Positions 1 through 8,697 of a stretch of 49,138 nt of DNA are shown here, in pieces. The notes beneath the pieces were generated by a model, which had not been told where the DNA came from, searched no databases, and was given only the letters and a program-made list of their open reading frames with translations. The first letter of the stretch is position 1; each line of letters opens with the position of its first letter. The position numbers were made by a program, and so were the translations under genes. The stretch lies in assembly GCA_947303715.1 (NCBI GenBank), contig CAMYYY010000017.1, positions 1 to 49,138 of the forward strand. Reading direction: 5' to 3'. The DNA is from an uncultured Bacteroidales bacterium (GTDB lineage Bacteria > Bacteroidota > Bacteroidia > Bacteroidales > Bacteroidaceae).

Positions 1-314
1 TCGTGATTATTCATGTAGCGTCGCAGACTCTCAGGGAGTGCCCCTGCGGGGCAGAACCGACGACAAACCGAGTGCCATCAAACTTGTTTGAATGGCCGAG
101 GTGCGAAGGAGGAAGGCCGAAGGCCAAATTCAACAAAATCAAATTCAAAATTTTACAAAACTAAGTTCTAATCTATAATAGTAACCCGTTTGCCCTCGCT
201 CCCCTCCCTCACGGGAGGTGGGGGAAAAGGGAAAATAAATTCGGCATTTTGGGGTGGATGGATGGTTTTTTGTTTACCTTTGCAGCGCAAAAAATAACTA
301 AATGATAGAAAACA
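1..314. other. Gene-free left edge with repeat copy 1 and a promoter
   Basis: No gene is recognised here. Bases 74-120 and the small hairpin at 203-218 (CCTCCC-tcac-GGGAGG) recur as 1539-1585 and 1664-1679, on the far side of the next gene. Bases 125-180 are AT-rich low-complexity sequence. The stretch ends with the promoter of the TlpA-like gene. Confidence 0.6.
248..282 (+). promoter_or_regulatory. Bacteroidetes-type promoter of the TlpA-like gene
   Basis: The -7 element TACCTTTG lies at 275-282 and a -33-like TTTG at 248-251. The spacing of 23 is a little longer than the usual 19-20. The start codon is at 315. Confidence 0.5.
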
Positions 315-1412
315 ATGAAAAAGGTACATCTTCTTGGGGTAGCTGCCGCCCTGATGCTGGCAGCCTGTAATCCGGCAACGGGGAACCGCATCAGCCTCAC
401 GGGTACGGTGGAGCGCGACATCGACTCCCTCTCCATCAGCGTGATGAGGAACGACAACAGCGACACCCTCGTCGCCAGAGTTCCTGTGGTGAACGGGCAG
501 TACGCGTGGAGGGGGACGGCCGACAGCGCCTGCATCATCCGCGTCTATTACGGACAGGGCAGCAGGGACTTCTACCGCTTCATCGGCGAGCCTGGGGACA
601 TCGTGCTGAACATCCCTCTGGAGGGTGAGAGCTTCCCCTCGGGCACGCCTCTCAACGACAGCATCCATGCCTACCAGAGCAACGTGGCACGACTGAACGC
701 GAAAGCCAATGAACTGGGGGCTGAGGTGCGTGCGGCACAGACGGATGAGGAGCGCGACTCGCTCTACGAGGAGCAGCGCAAGGTGTGGCACGAGGGCAAC
801 TTCTACCGCGCCGATGTCCTGAACCGCCATACCGACGACATCTTCGGCATCTATCTGCTGCGTGACTTCCAGCTCTATAACTATCCTGAGCGGATTGAGG
901 AGGCCACCAGGAAGCTGAAGGAGAACTTCCCCGACAACTTCTGGGCGAAGATGGTGGGCGACCGTAATGAGGGTCTGATGCGCGGCTTTCCCGGACGGAA
1001 ATACACAGACCTCCGCATGGCCACACCCGAGGGTGGTGAACTGAGCCTGTCGGACGTGGTGCCCAACAACCGCTATACCTACGTGGACTTCTGGGCCAGC
1101 TGGTGCGGACCGTGTGTGGCTGACATCCCCAACGTGAAGGCTGCCTACGAGAAGTACCACAAGATGGGGCTGGAGATCGTGGGTGTTTCCTTCGACAATG
1201 AGGACGCCAACTGGAAGGAGGCACTGAAGAAGTACGGCATGACGTGGCTCCAGATGTCAGACCTGAAGGGCTGGAGATGTGCGGCAGCCAAGGTCTATGG
1301 CATCAACGCCATCCCCTCGACCCTGCTCATCGGACAGGACGGCATCATCATTGCCCGTGACCTCCGCGGTAATGAGCTTGCCCAGAAGATGGCAGAGCTG
1401 CTGGAGAAATAG
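315..1412 (+). CDS. TlpA-like thioredoxin-fold lipoprotein with DUF4369 N-terminus
   Basis: A 365-residue extracytoplasmic thiol-disulfide protein. Residues 1-18 are a lipoprotein signal ending in the lipobox LAAC, so it should be membrane anchored. Residues of about 25-130 look like the DUF4369 beta domain common in Bacteroidetes TlpA/ResA proteins, followed by a charged helical linker. The thioredoxin domain covers about 225-365, with the active site WCGPC at 263-267 and the cis-proline loop AIPST near the C-terminus. The family reduces or isomerises disulfides in the periplasm; the partner here is unknown. It stands alone between two copies of a dispersed repeat and has its own promoter. 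Confidence 0.85.
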   Translation: MKKVHLLGVAAALMLAACNPATGNRISLTGTVERDIDSLSISVMRNDNSDTLVARVPVVNGQYAWRGTADSACIIRVYYGQGSRDFYRFIGEPGDIVLNIPLEGESFPSGTPLNDSIHAYQSNVARLNAKANELGAEVRAAQTDEERDSLYEEQRKVWHEGNFYRADVLNRHTDDIFGIYLLRDFQLYNYPERIEEATRKLKENFPDNFWAKMVGDRNEGLMRGFPGRKYTDLRMATPEGGELSLSDVVPNNRYTYVDFWASWCGPCVADIPNVKAAYEKYHKMGLEIVGVSFDNEDANWKEALKKYGMTWLQMSDLKGWRCAAAKVYGINAIPSTLLIGQDGIIIARDLRGNELAQKMAELLEK

Positions 1413-1442
1413 AAGACCCACCCCCAACAGACCCTCTCCCCG

Positions 1443-1460
1443 CTCCCCCGTAAGGGGGAG
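1443..1460 (+). terminator. GC-rich hairpin after the TlpA-like gene
   Basis: A perfect 7-bp stem, CTCCCCC-gtaa-GGGGGAG, lies 30 bases after the stop codon. There is no T-run, so termination is uncertain. It belongs to a family of CTCCC hairpins also seen at 203-218 and 1662-1681. Confidence 0.35.
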
Positions 1461-1479
1461 AGCCTCGCTTTGCTCGAGT

Positions 1480-1517
1480 TGGGAGTTTCAGGAGTTCAGG
1501 AGTTTCAGGAGTTCCGA
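1480..1517. repeat. Low-complexity GGAGTT spacer repeat
   Basis: Imperfect tandem copies of GGAGTTTCA / GGAGTTCA. One of several gene-end spacers in this window made of 7-9 base units, each with its own motif. Confidence 0.7.
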
Positions 1518-1538
1518 CGAATGTACAGAGCAGTAAGA

Positions 1539-1681
1539 GCCACCAAGCTTGCTGGAATGGCCGAATCGTGAAGGATAAAGGCCGAGCCAATGTTTCGCTT
1601 GCTTTGCTGGCGCGGTAGAAAGGATATTCAGTAATTGAACTATTGTACAGGCCCTCTCCCTCCCCTCCCTCACGGGAGGGG
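1539..1681. repeat. Dispersed direct repeat copy 2 with terminal hairpin
   Basis: Bases 1539-1585 match 74-120 at roughly three quarters of positions (shared core GAATGGCCGA and AAGGCCGA). They are followed after nearly the same distance by CCCCTCCC-tcac-GGGAGGGG (1662-1681). The hairpin sits just beyond the stop codon of the minus-strand DUF1080 gene and may help end that transcript, although no T-run follows it. Confidence 0.55.
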
Positions 1682-1711
1682 TTGGGGGTGGGTCTGCTGG
1701 GAGGGGGTACT

Positions 1712-4537
1712 TTATTTCCTCTTGCCCTTGCTCTTCGAGAGGTCCTTGATGCGGATGTTGCGGAACTTGATGCCCGTGCCGTGTCCGCAAAAGCTGATGT
1801 AGCCGTCCTTGTTGAAGAGGCCAGGATGGTTCTGGTGGTCAACGGTATATTCGTTGGCACCTCCATCGGGGCTGACGTTATGGCCCTTGCAGGCTTCGCG
1901 GATGTTGCCATCGAGAATGACCTCGCCATTGACCGTAACGGTGATGTGATCGCCGATGGCACGGATCTCCTCAGTGTTCCAGGTGCCGAGCTCGGGGAAT
2001 TTCACGCGCTTGGCAGGAATGATGCCATAGACGGAGCCATGCTGCTGATACTCACGCAAGCCGCGATAGATGGGGGCATCGTGGTCGAGAATCTGAATCT
2101 CCATTCCTTCGTAGGCAGCATCGACCTCCATCGGGGTGCGGATGCCGACACCGTTGTTGACACCCTCGACCATGAACTGGAACTCGAAGCGATAGATGAA
2201 GTCGCTGTACTTCTTCTTCGTGTAAAGGTTGCCACCGCTGCCATAGGCGGCATCCACATAGATGGTGCCGTCGATAAGGGTGTAGTTGTCGAGATTGCCC
2301 TGCCAGTTGTCCATGTTGGTTCCGTCGAACAGCATGACGAAGCCCTCCTTCTTCTCCTCAGGGGTGAGCTGGCTGATGAGCGAGGTACCCTCGGCAGGCA
2401 GTTTTTCAATCATGCCCTTGATTTCATCCACCGCATAGCCGGCATCGGGGTCAGAGGCCATCTTGGAACGGAAGACATCCTGAGCCTTCACGAGGGCAGC
2501 CTTCACGGCTTCACCGCCCATGGGTTCGGCACTCTTGGCGACGATGGTCTTGACGGCTGTTGCGGCAGCCTCAGCATTGTCCTTGCTATCCAGATACTTC
2601 GTAGCCAGCTCAAGAGCCGAAGGCATAGGCACATTCCCCAGCGCCTCGATGAAACGGTTGAGGACGGAGGTGGAGGGCTTCAGCCCAATGGCATCGCTGA
2701 GGTAGCGGAACTTGCGGATGGAGGTGAAGTTTGCCGCGTTGATGAGCGGCAGGGCGCGGCTGAGGGCAGCATCGGTACGTCCCTTGTCGGCAGCCACCTC
2801 AAACAGGCGGTCCACCACCGAGGGGTTGTTCACCTTCAGCAGGGCATCGAAGGCAGCATTGGCATCCTTACCCTTGTAACCCTGCATGAGGGCGTTGATG
2901 GCATCGGCATTGCCCACCTGAGCCAGCAGGGGATAGTAGAGGGCCTTGTCCGTAGCCTTCGAAAGACGCTCGGAGACACCCTTGTACTGCTCTGCGGCAG
3001 GCAGGGATGCAAGAGCGCTCTTCATGGCGTTCTGAAGCACCGTACGCTTGTCGCCCGAAGCTTTCTCAGCCAGATCAGCCAGAAGGGTGAAGTCATCAGG
3101 ACGAACCACACCGCTGAGGGCAGCGTAGGCAGCATTGCTGACAGCATCGTTACTGGAACTGAGCAGCTCGAACACCTTCCCCTTGGCAGCAGCAATACGG
3201 CGCGTACCAATCAGCGGCAGCGCGGCAGCCTGCACATCGGCATCCTTGCCAAGGGCAGCCACAAGAGCATCGTCGGCCTTACCGTTGAAACGGGTAAGAG
3301 CCGCCACAGCATCGTCATTGAAACGCGAGCCAAGCATGGAGACAAGGGCATTCAGCGCCTCATCGCCTCCGATGATACCGGCAGCATGCATGGCGGCCTG
3401 ACGGACGACGTCGGTCTGCTCACCACTGATGTAAGAAGCCACCCAGCCTGCTTCGCTGGTCTGCTTGCGGGCACCGAACCAGTTGAGCACGTCGGTAACG
3501 GCAAAGGGTCCTGCCTTCTCAGCCTGCTTGGCAATCTCAGCACAGACAGCGTCGTCGGCAAGCGGACTGATGTTGAGCAGGGCAGCATTGCGCACCTCGA
3601 TGTCAGAGTTCTTGAGGTCCTTATATAAATAAGGTAGAGCATCCTTGCCCAAGGCTTTCGCCAGCACCTCGAAAGCGGCGCCGTGGACGTTGGCAGGAAG
3701 CTTCTTGTTCTTCCAGAGCGACTTGGCCTCCTTCACAGCCAGCTTGGACGTAGCAGGGTCGGCAGCCAGACGCTTCACCAGATTCATGTACGACTCGTAG
3801 GAATTGGTGGCTTCGCCGGCATAACCTACAGCCTTAGCAGCCTTAGCCAACACGGGCAGAGAAGCCTTGGTGCCCACCGCAGCAAGAGCGCTGTTGATGG
3901 CAGCCTGCTGTGTATCGTCAGCTCCGTTCTTCCACAGCAGCAGAAAGGGTTCGGCAGCAGCAAGCTGTTTCTTCTCCACGGCGTAGGCCAGCGCTGTGCG
4001 ATTCTGGCCCTCAGACACCAGCTTCAGCAGCACGTCGTCCGTGCCGGGGATACTGATGAGGGCGCGCATGGCGAAGTCCTTCAGGTAGTCGTCCTTCAGG
4101 CAGGAGACGAGGACGGGAGCATCCTCAGCCGTGCCGCATTGCTGGAGCAGCGAGAGGAGGAATGCCTTGTTGGGCTTATCGGTACACTTGGCAAGCGAAG
4201 CCTTCACGCCCTCGCGGACGTTCTTGCGCAGGGCGGCATTGCCCTTGTCGGTGACGTAGGCGGCAAGGCCAGCCAGCGCGTATTCAACCGTAGCGTTCTT
4301 GCCTTCAGTAGCAGGTACAAGCATATCAGCCAGGCTCTGCACACCGGCAGCACCTGTGGAGGCGATTTCGTTCATCACCGTGTTGAACACCGTGACGTCC
4401 TTGGCGGGAAGCTGAGCCAGACCGTCGGCAATGATGGTAGCCGTCGTGCGATGACGAGCATCCTGAGCACTCAGCGGAAGAACAGGCAGCACTAACGCCA
4501 GAATCCAAGTAAGCAGTAGGAATTGTATCTTTTTCAT
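1712..4537 (-). CDS. HEAT-repeat / DUF1080 fusion, putative secreted 3-keto-glycoside hydrolase
   Basis: A 941-residue exported protein with signal peptide (hydrophobic core then LSAQD, about residue 25). Residues of about 30-690 are alanine-rich helical repeats of HEAT type. Residues of about 715-935 form a DUF1080 (3-keto-disaccharide hydrolase-like) jelly-roll domain beginning with GFVMLFDGTNMDNW and ending with FRNIRIKDL. DUF1080 proteins are known to cleave C3-oxidised glycosides. It is the last gene of a minus-strand set with an oxidoreductase and a second DUF1080 protein, which supports that role. The very long repeat scaffold may bind a partner or substrate; that is inference. A long open frame on the opposite strand is a codon-bias shadow. 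Confidence 0.8.
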   Translation of the reverse strand: MKKIQFLLLTWILALVLPVLPLSAQDARHRTTATIIADGLAQLPAKDVTVFNTVMNEIASTGAAGVQSLADMLVPATEGKNATVEYALAGLAAYVTDKGNAALRKNVREGVKASLAKCTDKPNKAFLLSLLQQCGTAEDAPVLVSCLKDDYLKDFAMRALISIPGTDDVLLKLVSEGQNRTALAYAVEKKQLAAAEPFLLLWKNGADDTQQAAINSALAAVGTKASLPVLAKAAKAVGYAGEATNSYESYMNLVKRLAADPATSKLAVKEAKSLWKNKKLPANVHGAAFEVLAKALGKDALPYLYKDLKNSDIEVRNAALLNISPLADDAVCAEIAKQAEKAGPFAVTDVLNWFGARKQTSEAGWVASYISGEQTDVVRQAAMHAAGIIGGDEALNALVSMLGSRFNDDAVAALTRFNGKADDALVAALGKDADVQAAALPLIGTRRIAAAKGKVFELLSSSNDAVSNAAYAALSGVVRPDDFTLLADLAEKASGDKRTVLQNAMKSALASLPAAEQYKGVSERLSKATDKALYYPLLAQVGNADAINALMQGYKGKDANAAFDALLKVNNPSVVDRLFEVAADKGRTDAALSRALPLINAANFTSIRKFRYLSDAIGLKPSTSVLNRFIEALGNVPMPSALELATKYLDSKDNAEAAATAVKTIVAKSAEPMGGEAVKAALVKAQDVFRSKMASDPDAGYAVDEIKGMIEKLPAEGTSLISQLTPEEKKEGFVMLFDGTNMDNWQGNLDNYTLIDGTIYVDAAYGSGGNLYTKKKYSDFIYRFEFQFMVEGVNNGVGIRTPMEVDAAYEGMEIQILDHDAPIYRGLREYQQHGSVYGIIPAKRVKFPELGTWNTEEIRAIGDHITVTVNGEVILDGNIREACKGHNVSPDGGANEYTVDHQNHPGLFNKDGYISFCGHGTGIKFRNIRIKDLSKSKGKRK

Positions 4538-4608
4538 AAACTTCCAATATCTAAATAACTAAATCGAAAATCAATCGTAAATAGTAAATATACAAATCGT
4601 AAATCTCT
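4538..4608. repeat. AT-rich low-complexity spacer
   Basis: Short repeated AATCGTAAAT / AAATCAATCGTAAATAG-like units between two genes of the DUF1080 operon. No promoter was seen. Confidence 0.5.
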
Positions 4609-5886
4609 TTAGAGCCTCCAAGGCGAGCGCATGGGCTGGTCGATAAGGGCATTTGCGGCATCGTCGCCAATGAACTGCAGCTTTTCGGGGTCGAAACGGA
4701 GTGTGCGGTTCAGGCGCAGGGCGCAGACAGCCATGTTGACGATGGTGGCGCTGCGGAAGCCGTTGACCTCGTTGAGGGCGAACTTCTGGCGTGTCTTGAT
4801 GCAGTTGATAAAGTCGGTGTTCTGCGGAGCGGGGTCGGGCAGCTCGGCCAGCTTGTTCATCACGTCGGGGATGGTGCACTGGAAGCCTTTGAAGACTTTC
4901 CCCTTCGGGCCTTCGATGTAGGGCACATTGTCGCCGCTCTCGAAGCCCTCGCCCTCGAGGATAATCTGGCAGCCGTCCTCGTAGGTGTAGGTTATCTTAC
5001 GCCAGATGCCGATGGCATCGGGGTGCTGCTGCGGAGCATCCACTTCAACCTTGATGGGCGACGTGTTGTCCTTGCCGAGAATGTACTGCACGGGGTCGAG
5101 GTAGTGCTGACCCATGTCGCCCAGGCCGCCACCGTCGTAGTCCCAGTAGCCGCGGAAGGTCTGGTGCGTGCGGTGAACGTTATAGGGTTTGAAGGGAGCC
5201 GGGCCGAGCCACATATCGTAGTCGAGCTCAGCAGGCACGGGTTCGGGCTGCAGGTTTTCCTTGCCCACCCAGAAGAATTTCCATGTGAAGCCGGTGGCGC
5301 CGCTGACGGTGACCTTCAAGGGCCAACCCAGCATGCCGCTGTCCACGAGTTTCTTCAGCGGCTCGACGGTGGTGCCGAGGCCATAGAAGGTGTCGGTGAA
5401 GCGGAACCAGGTATTGAGGCGGAAGATGCGGTTGTTCTGCTTCACAGCCTCCATCACGCGCTTACCTTCGCCGATGGTACGTGTCATGGGCTTCTCGCAC
5501 CAGATGTCCTTGCCGGCTTTGGCAGCCTCAACACTCATCAGCGCATGCCAATGAGGCGGGGTAGCGATGTGGACGACATCGACGTTGGGGTCGTGGATGA
5601 GGTCGCGGAAGTCGTGATACGACACAGGGGTATCGTGGAAGCGCTCCTTAGCCATGTTGACAGCCTGCTCCAGATGCTTCTTGTCCACATCGCAGACGGC
5701 CACCAGGCGGCAGCGCTCGTCGCTAGTGAAGTGATAACTGCTGCGTCCGATGCCTCCGACGCCGATGATACCCTTGGTGAGCTGGTCGCTCGGTGCCACA
5801 TGCTTGGGTCCGCCCAGCACACGGCTTGGGACAATGGTGAACAGCGAGGCTGCTCCCATCGTCTTCAGAAATTCTCTTCGTTTCAT
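4609..5886 (-). CDS. Gfo/Idh/MocA family oxidoreductase with Tat-type signal
   Basis: A 425-residue NAD(P)-dependent oxidoreductase. The N-terminus MKRREFLKTMG carries a twin-arginine signal (RREFLK), so the folded enzyme with its cofactor should be exported. The Rossmann domain begins with GIIGVGGIGRSS near residue 40, and the family signature CEKPM lies near residue 135. The C-terminal alpha/beta substrate domain follows. Family members oxidise or reduce sugar hydroxyls, often at C3. Between two DUF1080 genes, it most likely makes or reduces the 3-keto-glycoside that DUF1080 enzymes cleave. The substrate cannot be read from the sequence. Confidence 0.85.
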   Translation of the reverse strand: MKRREFLKTMGAASLFTIVPSRVLGGPKHVAPSDQLTKGIIGVGGIGRSSYHFTSDERCRLVAVCDVDKKHLEQAVNMAKERFHDTPVSYHDFRDLIHDPNVDVVHIATPPHWHALMSVEAAKAGKDIWCEKPMTRTIGEGKRVMEAVKQNNRIFRLNTWFRFTDTFYGLGTTVEPLKKLVDSGMLGWPLKVTVSGATGFTWKFFWVGKENLQPEPVPAELDYDMWLGPAPFKPYNVHRTHQTFRGYWDYDGGGLGDMGQHYLDPVQYILGKDNTSPIKVEVDAPQQHPDAIGIWRKITYTYEDGCQIILEGEGFESGDNVPYIEGPKGKVFKGFQCTIPDVMNKLAELPDPAPQNTDFINCIKTRQKFALNEVNGFRSATIVNMAVCALRLNRTLRFDPEKLQFIGDDAANALIDQPMRSPWRL

Positions 5887-5939
5887 ATATTATTAACTGA
5901 AATTAGTTTCCTAACTCTTAACTATTAACTCTTAACTAA
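5887..5939. repeat. TTAACTATTAACTC low-complexity spacer
   Basis: Tandem units of the form CTTAACTATTAACT fill the 53-base gap between the oxidoreductase start and the stop of the upstream DUF1080 gene. Confidence 0.65.
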
Positions 5940-7238
5940 TTAGAGTCTCGTCAGCACAATGTTCTTCCACTCCACCTTGATGCCGCCTCCGTCGTGAATC
6001 TGCAGGGCGATACGGCCTGTGGCACGTCCAATCTTAGCATCGGTGAAATCGACCATCGGATGTCCGTTGAGCCAAGTCTGCACATGGTCTCCCTCGACAC
6101 GCAGACGCAGCGTGTTCCAGTCGCCTTCCTTCAAGAATTCCTCCTTTTCATCGGGAATCTGCTTGAGCCAGCCACGTCCGTAGGACTCATAGATGCCGCC
6201 TGTGTCGCTGCCCTTTGGAGCCACTTCACATTGCCAACCGTTGACCTTCACAGGAGGCTCAACAAACGAGCGGAAGAAGACGCCCGAATTGCCATTCGCC
6301 CACTGACGGAACTCCAGCGTGAGGTCAAAGTCCTCGTAGTAATCGCGTGTAGCCAGGTAGCCATACTGCTTGTTGGGACCGCTCTCACACACCATGTTAC
6401 CCTCTTCGTTGACATACCATAGCTCTGTGCCGTAAGCCTGCCAGCCCGTGAGGTCCTTGCCATTGAAAAGGATGACCTTCTTTCCCGCATTCTTCTTGGG
6501 CAGTTCCTTTATCTTGATATTGCGGAACGAAGCGGGATAGCCGTGATCCTGCAGGCAGATGACTCCGCGATGGGCCAAGCCGTATTCAGGAGCATTCTCC
6601 CACTTGCCGCTATTCTTACGCTCGAACCAGTCCTTCGTCCAAGCCTCAAACTCCAGAATCTTCACGCCGTTGAGCCAATGCTCCACATGGCCATTATCGA
6701 AAACGATGCGCGAGTTGTTCCACTTTCCCTGCGGATTCACCTTCATCAGGCTCTCGTCGGGCAGATGCATGGCGTAGTCCACACCTAAGCGCTGCCAGGG
6801 CTCCAGCTTCGTGGGGGCATTGTCCTCCTCCCAGCCGTCGTTATCAATAAGCTGATACTCTGGGCCGGTGACGTAGGGCACGGGGAAGAAGGGATTCTCC
6901 ACCACGTGATAGAGCATTCCGCTGTTGCCTCCGTGGGTCAGCTTCCAGTCCCAGTCGAGGATGAAATTCTCATACTGCTTCTTGGTGACAATGTAGCCAT
7001 TCTCGTCGCTACCGTCGCCCGCAGCCTGCATGGTGCCGTCAACGACATGCCAGCCGTTGTTCAGTTCCGTGCCGTTGTAGTTCTTCCACTTGTCGAGAGT
7101 CTGACCGTCGAAGAGCAGTTCCCAGCCCTCCTCGATTTCACTCTTTGTTAACACGTTCTGCTTCTTACTACATGCCGTCAAGGCAGTCACAGCCACTAAG
7201 GCCACGAGGCACAAAGCCCCAAGAGAATACTTTTTCAT
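5940..7238 (-). CDS. Two-domain DUF1080 lipoprotein
   Basis: A 432-residue lipoprotein (signal ending LTAC, Cys at about 23). Two DUF1080 domains lie in tandem: about 35-245 (begins WELLFDGQTLDKW, ends FRNIKIKEL) and about 252-432 (begins KKVILFNGKDLTGW, ends VEWKNIVLTRL). It is the first gene of the minus-strand set and has a clear promoter just upstream. Together with the Gfo/Idh/MocA enzyme and the HEAT-DUF1080 fusion it fits the oxidation then elimination route for glycoside cleavage reported for related Bacteroides. Either domain could also be only a carbohydrate-binding version; catalytic residues were not assigned. Confidence 0.82.
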   Translation of the reverse strand: MKKYSLGALCLVALVAVTALTACSKKQNVLTKSEIEEGWELLFDGQTLDKWKNYNGTELNNGWHVVDGTMQAAGDGSDENGYIVTKKQYENFILDWDWKLTHGGNSGMLYHVVENPFFPVPYVTGPEYQLIDNDGWEEDNAPTKLEPWQRLGVDYAMHLPDESLMKVNPQGKWNNSRIVFDNGHVEHWLNGVKILEFEAWTKDWFERKNSGKWENAPEYGLAHRGVICLQDHGYPASFRNIKIKELPKKNAGKKVILFNGKDLTGWQAYGTELWYVNEEGNMVCESGPNKQYGYLATRDYYEDFDLTLEFRQWANGNSGVFFRSFVEPPVKVNGWQCEVAPKGSDTGGIYESYGRGWLKQIPDEKEEFLKEGDWNTLRLRVEGDHVQTWLNGHPMVDFTDAKIGRATGRIALQIHDGGGIKVEWKNIVLTRL

Positions 7239-7262
7239 AGATTAAATTAATTATATCGTCTG

Positions 7263-7294
7263 CAAAGATATAGTGAGCCGAGCGAAAAAACAAA
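7263..7294 (-). promoter_or_regulatory. Promoter of the DUF1080 operon
   Basis: On the minus strand TTTG (7291-7294), 20 bases, then TATCTTTG (7263-7270). The spacer contains TTCGCTCGGCTCAC, a sequence shared with other promoters in the window. Confidence 0.8.
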
Positions 7295-7378
7295 TAATCC
7301 CGCCAAAACTTTTTCACCCACAGCGAGACACCCCTACAAACGTTTTCTCACAGATATTCCTTAAAAAGACTAAAAAGA

Positions 7379-7410
7379 TTTGTTTATCACACATAAAATG
7401 CTGAAATTTG
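7379..7410 (+). promoter_or_regulatory. Weak promoter candidate for the DUF3276 gene
   Basis: TTTG at 7379-7382, 20 bases, then GAAATTTG (7403-7410), one or two changes from TAnnTTTG. If real, the transcript starts near 7416, which supports the ATG at 7437 over the upstream TTG at 7380. Confidence 0.35.
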
Positions 7411-7436
7411 GCGCGTCAACACTAAAGAGAGGTTCT

Positions 7437-7895
7437 ATGGATTACAAAAAAGACAACCCCACATTCGACTATGAGAAGAAAATTTACTTCTCACAGACCG
7501 TCAAGGCAGGGAAACGCATCTATTATCTGGATGTGAAAAAGAACAAACGCGACGAGTTATTCCTCTCCATCACGGAAAGCAAAAAGGTTTACATCGGGGA
7601 TGTGGAAGAGGGGCAGTACAATTTCGAAAAGCACAAGATTTTCCTCTATCAGGAGGACTTCAGCAAGTTCATCGAAGCGCTGAGCAACGCCATCCGCTTC
7701 ATCCACGAAGGAGGCGCTGAGCAGGCATCCCTCCCCGTCAACGAAGAGACCGGTGAGCCCGCTCCCGCTAACAAAGATAACGACGAACAGCCGACAGCAC
7801 CTGAGGCTGACGCTGCTGAAGAAACAAAAGAAGGTCTTTCTGACGAAATATCGACGGAAATCGTCGACGATATAGACCTGAAAATAGATTTTTAA
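7437..7895 (+). CDS. DUF3276 / PUR-alpha-like nucleic-acid-binding protein
   Basis: A 152-residue cytoplasmic protein. Residues of about 12-85 form a single PUR-type repeat (KIYFSQTVKAGKRIYYLDVK, then LFLSITESKK and FLYQEDFSKFIEAL), as in the Bacteroidetes DUF3276 family. The remaining 65 residues are acidic and low in complexity. PUR proteins bind single-stranded DNA or RNA; the target of the bacterial form is not known. The ATG at 7437 was chosen because it is preceded by AAGAGAGG and lies after the candidate promoter; an upstream TTG at 7380 would add 19 untypical residues. Confidence 0.8.
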   Translation: MDYKKDNPTFDYEKKIYFSQTVKAGKRIYYLDVKKNKRDELFLSITESKKVYIGDVEEGQYNFEKHKIFLYQEDFSKFIEALSNAIRFIHEGGAEQASLPVNEETGEPAPANKDNDEQPTAPEADAAEETKEGLSDEISTEIVDDIDLKIDF

Positions 7896-7948
7896 GGGAA
7901 AAACAGCAAAAAACTCCCATTTTTGTTTCGTAATTCGCATTTTTGCCG

Positions 7949-7956
7949 TACCTTCG
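7949..7956 (+). promoter_or_regulatory. -7 element of the rplY operon
   Basis: TACCTTCG, one base from TACCTTTG, preceded by TTTTTG tracts at suitable distance. The start codon of rplY follows at 8045 after an AT-rich leader of about 80 bases. Confidence 0.45.
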
Positions 7957-8044
7957 CGGCCACTTTGCGAAAAGCTCTCATTCCGTGTGATGGCGAATTA
8001 AGCAAAAACACTTAATTTAGAGTAACACTTAAAAAGGAAAAAAA

Positions 8045-8662
8045 ATGAAAACATTCCAGCTCCAAGGCACTTCCCGCAAGGAAGTCGGAAAGAAAAGTTC
8101 ACGCGAACTGCGCAAGCAGAACCTTGTCCCCTGCGTGATGTACGGTATTCAGAAAGATGAGAACGGCGTTCCCGTTGCTCTTCCTTTCGTTGTCAAGAAA
8201 GACGATCTCCGCAAGCTGATCTACACGCCGGAAATCTTCGTCATTGACCTCACCATCGATGGCAAGCTCTACAATGCCATCATCCAGGAGATGCAGTTCC
8301 ATCCCGTCAAGGACACCGTCCTCCACATGGACTTCCTCCAGATCAACGAGTCCAACCCCATCGTCATGGCTGTTCCCGTACAGCTCACGGGTCTGGCTGC
8401 TGGCGTCAAGGCCGGTGGTAAGCTCGAGCAGATTGTACGCCGCATCAAGGTCAAGGCTCTCTACAACGTCATCCCCGAGAAGCTCGTCATCGACGTCACC
8501 AACCTCGGTCTTGGCAAGAGCATCAAGGTTGCCGACCTCAGTTTCGACGGCCTCGAAATGGTTTCTCCCGCCAGCACGGTTGTCTGCGGTGTCATGACTA
8601 CCCGCTCCTCACGTGAGGCTGGTGCCGCTGCAGAGGAAGGCGAGGAAGCTGCCGCTGAATAA
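8045..8662 (+). CDS. rplY: 50S ribosomal protein L25 (general stress protein CTC type)
   Basis: A 205-residue L25/TL5/CTC protein. The N-terminal L25 domain (about 1-95) binds the 5S rRNA; the C-terminal beta domain (about 100-190) is the CTC extension. Typical segments are [16 protein letters not shown] at the N-terminus and VLHMDFLQI near residue 100. The tail is rich in Ala and Glu. It is the first gene of a run with pth and an S4-domain gene, a usual arrangement in Bacteroidales. Confidence 0.95.
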   Translation: MKTFQLQGTSRKEVGKKSSRELRKQNLVPCVMYGIQKDENGVPVALPFVVKKDDLRKLIYTPEIFVIDLTIDGKLYNAIIQEMQFHPVKDTVLHMDFLQINESNPIVMAVPVQLTGLAAGVKAGGKLEQIVRRIKVKALYNVIPEKLVIDVTNLGLGKSIKVADLSFDGLEMVSPASTVVCGVMTTRSSREAGAAAEEGEEAAAE

Positions 8663-8697
8663 CCCCCTACAGTTCAACCTGGGTTCTTGGTATCGGT

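Noticed and set aside
1..94. Tail of an upstream gene in frame 2
   Set aside because: About 30 codons without recognisable sequence; the same region is part of a dispersed repeat, so a coding call cannot be supported.
1643..3628. 661-codon open frame on the plus strand
   Set aside because: It is antisense to the DUF1080/HEAT gene, has no start signal or recognisable domain, and arises from the high third-position GC of the true gene.
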